DNA of 64,000 nucleotides from Melioribacter roseus (GCA_020724265.1 DYHH01000006.1:1-64000), one strand, 5' to 3'; positions 35,638 through 48,102 are shown, numbered from the stretch's first letter. The notes: generated from the letters alone by a model not told the origin. Translations and numbers: made by a program.

Positions 35638-36236
35638 TAGTCTCGATAAAACTTTTTGTGCTAATATATATGTTATTGATTTTCCCTCAGACTGATAATA
35701 GTCGAACTCTTCTTTATAAAGTTCAGGAAAAATACAATACAATAAATGATTTTACTTCGGATTTTATTCAAAGTACAGGTGATGGGAACATTAACCGCGG
35801 TAAGTTTTTCTATAAAGCAGATAATAAATTTAGAATTGAAGTCAAATCGAGAATAATTGTTAGTGATGGCGAATCCACCTGGACATTCACCCCACAAAAT
35901 AATCAAGTTGTTATAAGCTCTTCGGATGATGATCTTAATTCATTTTCAATAAGAGATTATCTTTACGAATACCCGAAGCAATGTACTGTAAGCACTTATG
36001 AAAATGAAGATGGTAGTAATACAATAATATTAAAACCCCAAACAACCGATTTAGAGTTCAAAGAAATACGATTAGTTATTAATACGAATAATTTAATTCA
36101 ACAAATTGAATTATATGATTTGATGAATAACAATTACAAAGTTGCTCTCGAAAACACAAAGCTGAATCAAAAAATAGATGACAAACTTTTTACATTTGAA
36201 ATTCCCGAAGGAACACGAGTAATTGACCTCCGTTAA
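35634..36236 (+). CDS. LolA-like outer-membrane lipoprotein carrier
   Basis: This 200-residue periplasmic protein has an N-terminal export segment (VSIKLFVLIYMLLIFPQ). The mature sequence follows the LolA pattern: LLYKVQEKYNTINDFTSDFIQ, GKFFYKADNKFRIE, VSDGESTWTFTPQNNQV, and the late FTFEIPEGTRVIDL. LolA carries lipoproteins from the inner to the outer membrane, which suits a genome with many lipobox proteins. Its ATG overlaps the ftsK stop (ATGA); this ftsK-lolA pairing is common among Gram-negatives. Confidence 0.88.
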   Translation: MIVSIKLFVLIYMLLIFPQTDNSRTLLYKVQEKYNTINDFTSDFIQSTGDGNINRGKFFYKADNKFRIEVKSRIIVSDGESTWTFTPQNNQVVISSSDDDLNSFSIRDYLYEYPKQCTVSTYENEDGSNTIILKPQTTDLEFKEIRLVINTNNLIQQIELYDLMNNNYKVALENTKLNQKIDDKLFTFEIPEGTRVIDLR

Positions 36237-37293
36237 ATCTGACAAACATACCGTTAGAAAAATAACCGGTTATATCATTCCATTTTTGCTGACCGGCTTT
36301 TTTCTATATTTTGCATTTAAAGATGTCGATTTGTCTGAAGCTTTCCATCTTATCTCTGAAGTTTCCATTCCGTATTTAATATTGTTTTTATTTGTGTTTG
36401 CTCTTTCGCATTTTCTACGTGCCGTAAGATGGAAAGTAATGGCAAGATCGGTTAAGGAAGATCTTTCGATTACAAATTCACTTGGTGCAACAATGATCGG
36501 TTATGGGGTCAACTGTGTAGTTCCCCGTCTCGGAGAACTTTACCGTGGACTTTTTCTTGCCAGGTGGGAAGGAATATCAAGAACATCGATGTTAGGCACA
36601 ATTATAGTTGAAAGAATAATTGATATTATCGCTCTTGGCATCGCGGTAATAATCAGTGTTATGATTTATTCGGGAGATTTGTATACTGAAATTACATGGC
36701 TTAGTTCAGCTCTTATTTTTGGAAGTGTCGGAATCATTTTATTAATAATTGTTATTTACTTGACGGTTAAATTAAAACAAAGATTTTATAACGCAATTGT
36801 AAAGTTTGTAGGAAAAATTTCAATAAGTGCTGCCGAGAAAACTGCAAATGCTTTTCATACACTTACCGAAGGTTTTGCTGCTTTAAGGACAACTCAAAGT
36901 TATGTTTATACTTTTTCTCTATCCGTTTTAATAATGCTTGCGTATGGTTATGCATCGTATGTAGCTTTTTATATGCTTCATATGAATGAAATTCAGATTA
37001 CCACATTTGCAATGGCGTGGATTCTTATGACGATAAGTGCATTTGGTATAGTTATACCGACTCCGGGAGGAACCGGTTCATACCATGCAATAAATATTTT
37101 GGTACTTACACAATTATTCGGTTTCAATCAGGAGATTAGTGCGGCTTATGCTATATTGACTCACCTTATTTCATATTTTGTTTTTATTCTTTCAACAATA
37201 TTTTTCTTATACTTTATTAATGCTCAACAAGCAAAGAAAGGTTTAAAGAAAGAAACGTTTATAAGTGTTCTTACTAATTCAAAGGATAACTGA
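36223..37293 (+). CDS. YbhN/UPF0104 flippase-like integral membrane protein
   Basis: This 356-residue protein has about eight membrane helices and belongs to the lysylphosphatidylglycerol-synthase membrane-region family (YbhN, AglD, MprF N-domain). Family signs are HFLRAVRWKVMA, LGATMIGYGVNCVVPRLGELYRG and TPGGTGSYHAI. Such proteins are thought to move lipids or lipid-linked sugars across the membrane. The only fitting start is TTG at 36223, 14 bases inside lolA. Neighbours lolA and uppP also deal with envelope lipids and carriers. Confidence 0.85.
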   Translation: MTSVKSDKHTVRKITGYIIPFLLTGFFLYFAFKDVDLSEAFHLISEVSIPYLILFLFVFALSHFLRAVRWKVMARSVKEDLSITNSLGATMIGYGVNCVVPRLGELYRGLFLARWEGISRTSMLGTIIVERIIDIIALGIAVIISVMIYSGDLYTEITWLSSALIFGSVGIILLIIVIYLTVKLKQRFYNAIVKFVGKISISAAEKTANAFHTLTEGFAALRTTQSYVYTFSLSVLIMLAYGYASYVAFYMLHMNEIQITTFAMAWILMTISAFGIVIPTPGGTGSYHAINILVLTQLFGFNQEISAAYAILTHLISYFVFILSTIFFLYFINAQQAKKGLKKETFISVLTNSKDN

Positions 37294-37943
37294 TGAATAA
37301 GAAAATTTTTATCGTAATATTTTTATTAACAACACTTGCAACATATTCACAATTTGATTTTATGACCGGAATGGGTATTTCATTTCAATCAACTCCGTCA
37401 TTAAAAGATTATATTAACACTTATACTCAAGGGAATGATGGACCAGGTGAATATTCAAGTGCAGTAACATTTTTCTTTGAATCCGATTATTCAATAAACC
37501 CTACTTTTGATATCGGAATTGAATATGAAACTAAAATATATTCTTTCAATACTTCTTTTGGGGGAATAGGGAAATATGATATTTCTTATTTAGCACATAG
37601 TCCAAGCTTGCTTGGTTATTATGTTATACAGGGAGAAGGTTATAAATTTAAATTGGGCGGTGGTGTCGGTTACAGGATTATTTCTGTTGATGAAGAACTT
37701 CCAACCTCAACCGCAGTAACAAATTATACAGCAAATGGTTTCGGGCTTTTGCTTAAAGCACAGGCTCATACATTATTAAGCGGAAACTTTTATGCTTACT
37801 TCGGTGCCGATATCCGCTACGATATTATCGGAGAAGCAACAAATGATAGTGGAAAACTTGAAGCACCGGGGCTCAAAGAAGAAGTGAATTTTAATACTCT
37901 TTCATTCGGAGTTAAAATCGGTGTTTCATATTTAATAAGGTAA
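37293..37943 (+). CDS. Outer-membrane beta-barrel protein
   Basis: This 216-residue protein has a signal peptide (to about residue 19, ATYSQ) and then alternating amphipathic strands ending in an aromatic/hydrophobic strand (GVKIGVSYLIR), typical of a small eight-strand porin-like barrel. No further function can be read. Its ATG shares a base with the stop of the YbhN-type gene, and uppP follows five bases after its end, so it is part of the same operon. Confidence 0.75.
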   Translation: MNKKIFIVIFLLTTLATYSQFDFMTGMGISFQSTPSLKDYINTYTQGNDGPGEYSSAVTFFFESDYSINPTFDIGIEYETKIYSFNTSFGGIGKYDISYLAHSPSLLGYYVIQGEGYKFKLGGGVGYRIISVDEELPTSTAVTNYTANGFGLLLKAQAHTLLSGNFYAYFGADIRYDIIGEATNDSGKLEAPGLKEEVNFNTLSFGVKIGVSYLIR

Positions 37944-37947
37944 AAGA

Positions 37948-38796
37948 ATGTCTATTATAGAAGCAATTTTTCTCGGTATAATTCAAGGACTTACAGAATT
38001 CCTTCCTATCAGCAGTACCGGTCATTTAACAGTTGCCGGTAAATTAATGGGATTAATTTCTGAAGAATATCCTGAACGTTGGACTGCATTTATAGCAGTA
38101 ATTCAAATCGGTACACTCATTGCAATCCTGACATATTTCTGGAAAGATCTTATAAATATCACAAAGGATTTCCTAAAATTTAATCTTATAAAACCACGAA
38201 AATTTTCTGAACAAAGTTTTGATTCCAAACTCGGCTGGTTGATCATAATTGGTTCAATACCGGTTATTGTAATTGGCTTAGGATTCAAAGATTTTATAGA
38301 AGGGGCATTTACAAAAAATTTATATGTAATAGCAATAAGTTTAATTGCACTAGGAATAATACTTGGTTTTGCTGAAAAAATCGGTAAGTTCAAAAAAGAA
38401 TTAAAAGACTTAAAATGGTACGATGGGTTGATTGTCGGTTTTGCACAGGCACTTGCGCTGATTCCGGGTTCATCAAGATCGGGGACAACAATAACCGCCG
38501 GAATTTTTCTCGGATTCAAAAGAGAAACAGCAGCAAGATTTTCGTTTTTATTAAGTGTCCCGGCAATTCTTGGCAGCGGTCTTTTGCAATTATATGAAGC
38601 ACTGAAATATATTGACTCTTCCGGAATGATTGATTTAATCGTCGCAACAATCTTCTCGGCAATTAGCGGCTATCTTACAATAGAATTTTTACTTCGATTT
38701 TTACGAAAGAATTCTACATTAGTTTTTGTTTTTTATAGAATTGTTATCGGTATAATAATTTTATTGTTAATAAATGGTGAAATAATAAATCCATAG
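37948..38796 (+). CDS. uppP: Undecaprenyl-diphosphatase
   Basis: This 282-residue inner-membrane enzyme (BacA/UppP) dephosphorylates undecaprenyl diphosphate to recycle the lipid carrier for peptidoglycan and O-antigen. The two signature motifs are present: [14 protein letters not shown] near the start and [16 protein letters not shown] in the second half. About eight membrane helices are present. It lies directly after the YbhN-type and barrel genes. Confidence 0.96.
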   Translation: MSIIEAIFLGIIQGLTEFLPISSTGHLTVAGKLMGLISEEYPERWTAFIAVIQIGTLIAILTYFWKDLINITKDFLKFNLIKPRKFSEQSFDSKLGWLIIIGSIPVIVIGLGFKDFIEGAFTKNLYVIAISLIALGIILGFAEKIGKFKKELKDLKWYDGLIVGFAQALALIPGSSRSGTTITAGIFLGFKRETAARFSFLLSVPAILGSGLLQLYEALKYIDSSGMIDLIVATIFSAISGYLTIEFLLRFLRKNSTLVFVFYRIVIGIIILLLINGEIINP

Positions 38797-38804
38797 GAGG
38801 CAGC

Positions 38805-39452
38805 ATGAAAAAACTAAACTTGGTAATTCTATTTTTTATCATATTTTCAATTACAAGTTGTGCAGAACAAGATGTTCAAGAACAACCTCAATCAAAAATA
38901 AACGAAGAGAATCAAATGAGTGAAGAAAAATATAATTATGTATCAATCTCTCCCGATTCAATGCTTGTTGCAGTTGTTGAAACTAATTTAGGTACATTCG
39001 AATTAGAACTTTACGCGAATGAAACACCAATTACTGTTACAAATTTTGTAACATTAGCAGAAGAAAATTTTTATGACGGTGTTACTTTTCATAGAGTAAT
39101 TGACGGATTTGTAATTCAAGGCGGCGATCCGACAGGTACAGGTTCTGGAGGTAAAAGTATTTATGACGGGAAACCTTATGCTGATGAATTTTTACCGGCA
39201 TTAAGACATAATTCTGCAGGTATTTTATCTATGGCGAATCGTGGTCCTCATACCAACACAAGTCAATTTTTTATTACGCTGGCACCAACCCCGCATCTTG
39301 ATGATAAACATACCGTTTTCGGAAAAGTCATCGAAGGAATGGACGTAGTAGCTAAAATCGGGAAAGTTCCGACAGAACCACCATATAATCGCCCGGTTGA
39401 TCCTGTTGTAATGGAAAAAGTTACAATCGAAAGAAGAGCTAAAACCAACTAG
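38805..39452 (+). CDS. Cyclophilin-type peptidyl-prolyl isomerase lipoprotein
   Basis: This 215-residue protein has a lipobox (SITSC, Cys19), a short hydrophilic linker, then a cyclophilin domain: [79 protein letters not shown]. It catalyses cis-trans isomerisation of proline bonds, here in the periplasm and anchored to a membrane. An AGGAGG site precedes the ATG. Confidence 0.95.
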   Translation: MKKLNLVILFFIIFSITSCAEQDVQEQPQSKINEENQMSEEKYNYVSISPDSMLVAVVETNLGTFELELYANETPITVTNFVTLAEENFYDGVTFHRVIDGFVIQGGDPTGTGSGGKSIYDGKPYADEFLPALRHNSAGILSMANRGPHTNTSQFFITLAPTPHLDDKHTVFGKVIEGMDVVAKIGKVPTEPPYNRPVDPVVMEKVTIERRAKTN

Positions 39453-39456
39453 CTGA

Positions 39457-40920
39457 ATGAAACAGCAAGAGTTTTTTACATCTCGCTGGGGATTAATAGT
39501 TGCAACGCTGGGTATTGCCGTAGGTACAGGTAATATCTGGCGTTTCTCACGTATTGTTGCTCAAAATGGAGGGGGATCATTTTTAATTCCATGGGTTGTT
39601 TTTCTTCTATTTTGGTCAATCCCTTTAATTATTGCAGAGTTTGCAATCGGTAAATCTACACGACTAAGTCCCGTTGGTGCAATTTCAAAAACCGCCGGTA
39701 AAAATTTTGGATGGATGGGAGCTTTCATCGCTCTTGTATCAACTGCAATTATGTTTTACTATTCGGTGGTAACCGGTTGGTGTCTTTATTATTTCTCCTC
39801 TGCAATTACCGGCAATCTTTTTGAAACACAAAATCATCTTGAATACTGGAATCAATTTTCAGCAAGCAACCTGCCGATATTATTTCATGCAGTTGCAATC
39901 GGTATCGGTTCATTAGTGATTTATAGAGGTATTGTAAACGGAGTTGAAAAAGTTAATAAAGTATTAGTCTCCTCGCTTGTGATAATACTATTTGTTTTGT
40001 TTTTCAGAGCAGTAACGCTTCCAAATGCAATTGAAGGAATTAAGTATTTCTTTACTCCGCAAATGGAATTTTTGTTAGACTACAAAGTTTGGTTGAATGC
40101 ACTTACTCAAAATGCTTGGGATACTGGAGCAGGATGGGGTCTTATTCTTGTTTATGCAACATATATGAAGAAGCGGGAAGATATTCCATTAAATGCCGCA
40201 TTAATTGGATTCGGTAACAATTCAATTTCTCTTATTGCAGGCGTTACAATATTTTCTACTGTTTTTGCACTTAGTTCAGTTGATGCTATGAATCAAATTT
40301 CCGAATCGGGACCGGCAAATACCGGGCTTACATTTATTTATCTTCCTTTATTATTTTCAAAAATATCCGGGAGTGTTGGCGTTAATACAACATTTGCAGT
40401 AATGTTTTTCTTAGCTTTATCATTTGCTGCACTTTCTTCTTTAATTTCACTAATTGAATTGACAACCCGAGTATTAATCGATTATGGAATTGCAAGAAAA
40501 AAAGCTGTTAAACTAGTTGCCGGAGCCGGGTTTTTACTGGGAATTCCGTCTGCGATGGATACTGATTTCTTTATTAATCAAGATTGGGTATGGGGTGTCG
40601 GACTAATTATTAGCGGAGCATTTATTGCCTTTTCGATTAACAAATATGGTGTAGATAAGTTCAGAACGGAAATAATTAATGCAGCAGGAAGCGATATTAA
40701 AATCGGGAAGTGGTTTAATTTTTCAATAAAATATTTAATTCCGCTACAGGCTATTGTGTTATTATTTTGGTGGCTGATATCATCGGTAACATGGGACCCG
40801 GAATGGTGGAATCCGTTTCATGCTGAAAATGCCGGTACCTGTTTACTTCAATGGGGGCTGTTTTTAGCCGTATTTTATATTTTTAATAAACGAATTGTTC
40901 TTCAAAAGTGGTTAGATTAA
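39457..40920 (+). CDS. Neurotransmitter:sodium symporter (NSS) family transporter
   Basis: This 487-residue inner-membrane protein has about 12 helices. The family hallmark GTGNIWRF (first Na+ site, unwound helix 1) is near residue 22, with NGGGSFLIPW just after. Bacterial members such as LeuT, MhsT and MetP carry amino acids with Na+. It is directly followed, and overlapped, by a 38-residue single-helix ORF that looks like the MetS small subunit of MetPS, which favours a methionine/alanine-type transporter. Confidence 0.9.
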   Translation: MKQQEFFTSRWGLIVATLGIAVGTGNIWRFSRIVAQNGGGSFLIPWVVFLLFWSIPLIIAEFAIGKSTRLSPVGAISKTAGKNFGWMGAFIALVSTAIMFYYSVVTGWCLYYFSSAITGNLFETQNHLEYWNQFSASNLPILFHAVAIGIGSLVIYRGIVNGVEKVNKVLVSSLVIILFVLFFRAVTLPNAIEGIKYFFTPQMEFLLDYKVWLNALTQNAWDTGAGWGLILVYATYMKKREDIPLNAALIGFGNNSISLIAGVTIFSTVFALSSVDAMNQISESGPANTGLTFIYLPLLFSKISGSVGVNTTFAVMFFLALSFAALSSLISLIELTTRVLIDYGIARKKAVKLVAGAGFLLGIPSAMDTDFFINQDWVWGVGLIISGAFIAFSINKYGVDKFRTEIINAAGSDIKIGKWFNFSIKYLIPLQAIVLLFWWLISSVTWDPEWWNPFHAENAGTCLLQWGLFLAVFYIFNKRIVLQKWLD

Positions 40921-41036
40921 TGGATCTAATTTCTATTATTACTATGTTATTCATTACAACTTTAGTTTGGGGCGGCTTTTTGTTTTTTCTATCAATAGCT
41001 ATAAGAAAAGAAAATCAAAAGAGAAAAAATGGCTAA
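40920..41036 (+). CDS. MetS-like small subunit of the NSS transporter
   Basis: This 38-residue ORF starts on the last base of the upstream transporter stop (TAATG) and ends eight bases inside the holA start. It reads as one membrane helix (IITMLFITTLVWGGFLFFLSIAI, written here only as the 16-residue core MLFITTLVWGGFLFFL) and a basic tail KENQKRKNG. The core with W-G-G after a hydrophobic run matches the pattern I recall for MetS, the small partner of MetP in Corynebacterium. The role would be to complete or stabilise the transporter. Confidence 0.7.
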   Translation: MDLISIITMLFITTLVWGGFLFFLSIAIRKENQKRKNG

Positions 41037-42042
41037 GGTTAAGCACAGATCTTTATATGAATTACCAGAGCTAATAAAGGGAGAAAAACTTCCGCCTGTT
41101 ATATTTATGTGCGGTGAAGATACATATGCAATTGACGGTGCAGTAAAATTATTAATTGAAGCAATTGAGCCTATGATTGGTTCAGATTTCGATAAAGAGA
41201 TTATTTCTGCCGAGAAAAAAACCTCGGCTCAACAAATTATTGATCTTTTACTTTCTTTTCCTTTGGGGGGAAGTAAAAAACTCGTTGTATTAAAAGACTT
41301 TTCTAATATAGACGATAAGAAAAAATTTACTGAAATTATTAACTCGCCCCCGGAATATCTTTATTTAATTATAACACAACCCGGAAAGGTTAATGCTACT
41401 AAAATAGAACCATATGCCTCTCTTCATAATAAAAAATATATGTTTGAGGCAGTCAAATTAAAGCAACATGAGCTTGCCGATTGGTTGGTAAAGCATGCAA
41501 AAAAGAATAAAACTAATCTTTCCTACGAAAATGCATTAGCTTTAACTGAAATTGTTGGTGAAGAAAAATCTCTCCTTGAGATGCAGATGCAGAAATTTTA
41601 TGATAATTTAGGTGAAGGAAAAGAAATAACTTTTGATATTATAACTGATTTGGCATCAAGTACTCGGAAATTTACAACGTTTAATCTACTTGATGCAATC
41701 GGCAGTGGAAATAAATCAAAAGCACTTGAAATAGCTTATAATTTGATTGAAAACGGCACCGAAATTGGACAGTTAATTTCGATGTTGAACAATTACTGTT
41801 TATTTAACGCACAATGGATGGAATTATCAAAAAAAGGTATTGATTTAGCCGAAGCGGCTAAGAGGGCTGACGTAAATTATTTTTATTTTAAGAATTCTGT
41901 AAGTAAGAATATCTTTAAAAATGAAAATAGATTATTAAAAGCCTCCGGAGCTCTTCTGAATGCCGATATTACTATAAAAACTACTTCCACTGATCATAAA
42001 ACCGTCTTATCAATTTTAATTAGTGAGATGATTTCTGACTAA
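41029..42042 (+). CDS. holA: DNA polymerase III delta subunit
   Basis: This 337-residue clamp-loader subunit opens the beta sliding clamp. It begins with the delta-type block PPVIFMCGEDTYAIDGAVKLL, continues with SFPLGGSKKLVVLKDF and a helical C-terminal collar domain (DLASSTRKFTTFNLLDAIGSG). Length is normal. The ATG lies within the end of the MetS-like ORF. No further replication genes are next to it. Confidence 0.92.
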   Translation: MAKVKHRSLYELPELIKGEKLPPVIFMCGEDTYAIDGAVKLLIEAIEPMIGSDFDKEIISAEKKTSAQQIIDLLLSFPLGGSKKLVVLKDFSNIDDKKKFTEIINSPPEYLYLIITQPGKVNATKIEPYASLHNKKYMFEAVKLKQHELADWLVKHAKKNKTNLSYENALALTEIVGEEKSLLEMQMQKFYDNLGEGKEITFDIITDLASSTRKFTTFNLLDAIGSGNKSKALEIAYNLIENGTEIGQLISMLNNYCLFNAQWMELSKKGIDLAEAAKRADVNYFYFKNSVSKNIFKNENRLLKASGALLNADITIKTTSTDHKTVLSILISEMISD

Positions 42043-42130
42043 ATTTTTTTCTTAAACAAAAATTGAAAAGAGAAGGAAATTAGACTAATTTATTTGAAAC
42101 ATTTATTCATGGATTAAGGTATAAAAACCG

Positions 42131-42724
42131 TTGACTAAAAAGCTTACTGAATTAACTGACGAAGAATTAATTAAAGAGTTCCAGGATAACGAAACTCTTG
42201 AAGCTTATGAAATTTTGGTGAAGAGGTTCAAAGACCCGCTTACCAATTTTGTTTTTAGGTTTGTTGGTGACCGCGATTCTAGCACTGATATTGTTCAAGA
42301 CACGATGATTAAATTTTATTTGAACAAAGACTCTTATAAGTCTTTTGCCAAATTTTCGACATGGATATACACAATTGCCGGTAACCTGGCAAAAAATGAG
42401 TTGAAGCGAAGAAAACGAAGAAAAATATTTTCGCTGGATAACAATATTGATGATGACGAAAGCAAGAAAATTCAAATTGAAGATAAATCGTTTTTTGAAC
42501 CAGATAGACTTGCTGACAGCAATATAAAAAGCCACATTATTCAAAACGCTCTTTTAAGGGTGAAACCGGTCTACCGTGAAGTAGTTATTTTACGAGACAT
42601 TGAAGAATTTACTTACGAAGAAATTGCCGATATAACTGGTCTTTCAATAGGGACAGTTAAATCAAGAATAAACAGGGGAAGAACTCAACTTCAAAAACTA
42701 TTAAAAAATATCTATAAAGAGTAA
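42131..42724 (+). CDS. ECF-type RNA polymerase sigma factor
   Basis: This 197-residue sigma factor has region 2 (EILVKRFKDPLTNFVFRFVGD...DIVQDTMIKFY...FSTWIYTIAGNLAKNELKRRKRR) and region 4 (REVVILRDIEEFTYEEIADITGLSIGTVKSRINRGRTQL). It lacks regions 1 and 3, as expected for an extracytoplasmic-function sigma factor. The start is TTG at 42131; no ATG fits. The gene directly after it, four bases away, encodes a single-pass membrane protein that is probably its anti-sigma factor. Confidence 0.92.
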   Translation: MTKKLTELTDEELIKEFQDNETLEAYEILVKRFKDPLTNFVFRFVGDRDSSTDIVQDTMIKFYLNKDSYKSFAKFSTWIYTIAGNLAKNELKRRKRRKIFSLDNNIDDDESKKIQIEDKSFFEPDRLADSNIKSHIIQNALLRVKPVYREVVILRDIEEFTYEEIADITGLSIGTVKSRINRGRTQLQKLLKNIYKE

Positions 42725-42728
42725 GCCT

Positions 42729-43412
42729 ATGGGAATTAACAGTTACCATTCTAACGAAGAACAAAAATTTGCTCACATAATATCCGATCTCAAAAATTTA
42801 CCTAAGGTTAAAGCCGAAGATAACTTTGAATTTAACTTAATGGTAAAAATCCGAAACAGGAATTTTGAATTATCGGTACCTGAGCGAAAATTTAATTTTA
42901 ACCGTGCCTTAGCACCGGCTGCCGCGGTTACGTTTTCTATAATGATTTTCTTTTTCTTTTTTACCGAATCTAATGTCAACCTGGAAAATCCTTTTTTAAC
43001 TCCGCCTGAAATTAGAACGAATTATTCTGCTGCAAAAACAGATACAATAGTTCTTTCGCAGCCTGAAATGCTTACAAGTTATTCTGCAGAAAAAGTTCTT
43101 ACTCAACCTGATATTGCCGAAGTACCTCCGTCTAATATAGTTCGTGTTGTTGTTGAACCTTCTGATGCAGTAACGGTTGAGACAGTAGATCTTCCTTTTG
43201 ATGATAATAGTGCAGTAGACCTCGATTCGTATGTTACCGGAAATAGAGTTCAGCAAAACAGAGTTCAACGCGGTCAGTTAGTTAGCGGGGACTCACATCC
43301 TACAAATTTTGATGGATTTTTTATTAAAGAACGGGCAAGCAAAGAATCTATAGAATTACACAAAACAAAGCTGGATTCTTTGAAAAAAGCTCAAAAAACA
43401 GAGAAAGATTAG
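42729..43412 (+). CDS. Probable membrane anti-sigma factor
   Basis: This 227-residue protein has a cytoplasmic N-terminal part (1-58), one membrane helix (about 60-79) and an exported region with two related segments (NYSAAKTDTIVLSQPEM and SYSAEKVLTQPDIAE). The order sigma factor then membrane protein, four bases apart, suggests it binds and holds the ECF sigma factor and senses an envelope signal. The sequence has no clear zinc-binding anti-sigma motif (no HxxxCxxC), so the function rests on context. Confidence 0.6.
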   Translation: MGINSYHSNEEQKFAHIISDLKNLPKVKAEDNFEFNLMVKIRNRNFELSVPERKFNFNRALAPAAAVTFSIMIFFFFFTESNVNLENPFLTPPEIRTNYSAAKTDTIVLSQPEMLTSYSAEKVLTQPDIAEVPPSNIVRVVVEPSDAVTVETVDLPFDDNSAVDLDSYVTGNRVQQNRVQRGQLVSGDSHPTNFDGFFIKERASKESIELHKTKLDSLKKAQKTEKD

Positions 43413-43472
43413 TTGTATTTATATCACTGATTGAATATATTTACAGTTCTTAAAATTTAGTCTAGGGAAAAA

Positions 43473-43724
43473 ATGAAAAAAGGAATTCATCCTAATTACA
43501 GACCGGTTGTTTTTAAAGATATGTCGGTGGACTATGCATTTCTAACAAAATCAACCGTTGATACAAAAGATACGATTGTATGGGAAGACGGGAAAGAATA
43601 TCCGTTAGTTAAGATGGAAATTTCAAGTGCTTCACATCCTTTCTTTACCGGTAAACAAAAAATTCTTGATTCTGCCGGTAGAGTTGAGAAATTCAATAGA
43701 AAATACGGTCGAAAAAAAGAATAA
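43473..43724 (+). CDS. rpmE2: 50S ribosomal protein L31 type B
   Basis: This 83-residue L31 begins [17 protein letters not shown] and contains [30 protein letters not shown]. It has no cysteines, so it is the zinc-independent type. In many bacteria this form replaces the zinc-binding L31 under zinc shortage, but here no zinc-type partner is in view, so it may be the only L31. It has its own strong terminator. Confidence 0.95.
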   Translation: MKKGIHPNYRPVVFKDMSVDYAFLTKSTVDTKDTIVWEDGKEYPLVKMEISSASHPFFTGKQKILDSAGRVEKFNRKYGRKKE

Positions 43725-43742
43725 TGTTTTAAACTACTAACT

Positions 43743-43780
43743 AAGGGTTGTAACTTCTGTTACAGCCCTTTTTTTGTTTT
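43743..43780 (+). terminator. Intrinsic terminator after rpmE2
   Basis: AAGGGTTGTAAC (43743-43754) pairs with GTTACAGCCCTT (43759-43770) around a four-base loop with one G-T pair, followed by TTTTTTTGTTTT. It is one of the strongest terminators in the window. Confidence 0.93.
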
Positions 43781-43877
43781 AAATATATTTTGATTATTAC
43801 TTCACCCGATATTAATCTATTATTTTTACTATTTTAAAAAAACTGTATTCCATTCTTAAGAGGAATCATTATCGCCT

Positions 43878-45245
43878 ATGGAACAAGAAATTGTATATAA
43901 AGGACCAGAAATTTATTCAGGTGTTAGAGGATTAGCTGTAAAAATTCTTAATCGTGTTGATAGAACAGACGCATATTTAGATAAATTACTCGATATAGAA
44001 ATTAAGAATTCCGAACTATCCGGTGTTGATAAAGCTTTACTTTTTGAAATTGTTCACGGCGTTATCCGTTGGCTTGGCAGAATTGACTGGATTCTAAACG
44101 GATTTTATAAAGGTCAATTTTCCAAATGTATACCTAACGTTAAAAATGCAATGCGGGTTGCTCTTTATCAAATTTTATTTCTTGAGAAAATTCCCGAATA
44201 TGCCGCTGTTAATGAAGCAGTTGAATTTGTAAAAAAAATTCAAGGACAAAAACCGGCAGATCTTACTAATGCAGTGCTGCGAAACATAATTAGAAGTAAA
44301 AATAATATTAGATATCCTGATCCGACCGAAGAAGAAACTAATTACCTATCGGCTTTTTATTCTCATCCGTCCTGGCTAATAAAACGTTGGCTTAAATCAT
44401 TTGGAAGAGAGTTCACGGAAGAATTATTGATTGCGAATAATAATAAACCGGATTTAACCTTACGTGTTAATAATCTCGTTACAACGAAGGAACAGTTAAA
44501 AAAGTTATTAGATAGTGTGAGTCTTGAATACTCGGATACAACCTATCTTCCTAATTTCATTCGCTTAGCAAATTTGACAAATATTACTGCGTGGGAATAC
44601 TTTGCAAAAGGATATTTCAGTGTTCAAGATGAAAGCACAGGTTTTCCTCCTATATTACTTGATCCCAAACCGGGAATGAGGGTTTTAGATTTTTGTGCAG
44701 CACCGGGTGGTAAGACTGCTCATCTAGCCGAATTGATGAATAACGAAGGTGAAATTGTTGCAATTGACCAATTTGAAAGTCGGTTGAACATTCTCGAAAA
44801 GAATTTAGAAAGAATGAAAGTTAAAAATGTAAAATTAGTGGTTGCGGATTCAAGAGAATTTAATGACGAACAAAAATTTGACCGAATATTAATTGACGCA
44901 CCATGTACGGGTTTAGGTACATTGCGAAAGAAACCGGATATAAAATGGAAGCGAGATATTGGTGATATTCGTAAATTAAATGTAACTCAAAAAGAATTAT
45001 TGGAAAACGGTGCAAAGCAAGTTAAAGTCGGGGGTTTTATTGTTTACAGTACATGCTCAATTGAACCGGAAGAGAACCTTGAAATTATAAATGAATTCTT
45101 AATGAAAAATCCCGATTTTGAACTTGTTCCCGCGAATACTATGTTTAGTAATGATGTATGCCACGAAAAAGGTTTTGTTCAAACCTATACAAATCTGCAT
45201 CTTATCGATGGGTCATTTGCTGCAAAAATTAAAAGAGTAAAATAG
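43878..45245 (+). CDS. rsmB: 16S rRNA (cytosine-5-)-methyltransferase RsmB
   Basis: This 455-residue enzyme methylates C967 of 16S rRNA using SAM. Residues 15-150 form the NusB-like RNA-binding domain (AVKILNRVDRTDAYLDKLL, AVNEAVEFVKK). The methyltransferase part has VLDFCAAPGGKTAHLAE (SAM loop) and the two catalytic cysteines in DAPCTGLGTLRKKPDIKW and YSTCSIEPEEN. Length is normal. The next gene starts right after the stop codon. Confidence 0.93.
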   Translation: MEQEIVYKGPEIYSGVRGLAVKILNRVDRTDAYLDKLLDIEIKNSELSGVDKALLFEIVHGVIRWLGRIDWILNGFYKGQFSKCIPNVKNAMRVALYQILFLEKIPEYAAVNEAVEFVKKIQGQKPADLTNAVLRNIIRSKNNIRYPDPTEEETNYLSAFYSHPSWLIKRWLKSFGREFTEELLIANNNKPDLTLRVNNLVTTKEQLKKLLDSVSLEYSDTTYLPNFIRLANLTNITAWEYFAKGYFSVQDESTGFPPILLDPKPGMRVLDFCAAPGGKTAHLAELMNNEGEIVAIDQFESRLNILEKNLERMKVKNVKLVVADSREFNDEQKFDRILIDAPCTGLGTLRKKPDIKWKRDIGDIRKLNVTQKELLENGAKQVKVGGFIVYSTCSIEPEENLEIINEFLMKNPDFELVPANTMFSNDVCHEKGFVQTYTNLHLIDGSFAAKIKRVK

Positions 45246-48101
<2,856 letters not shown>

Positions 48102-48102
<1 letters not shown>

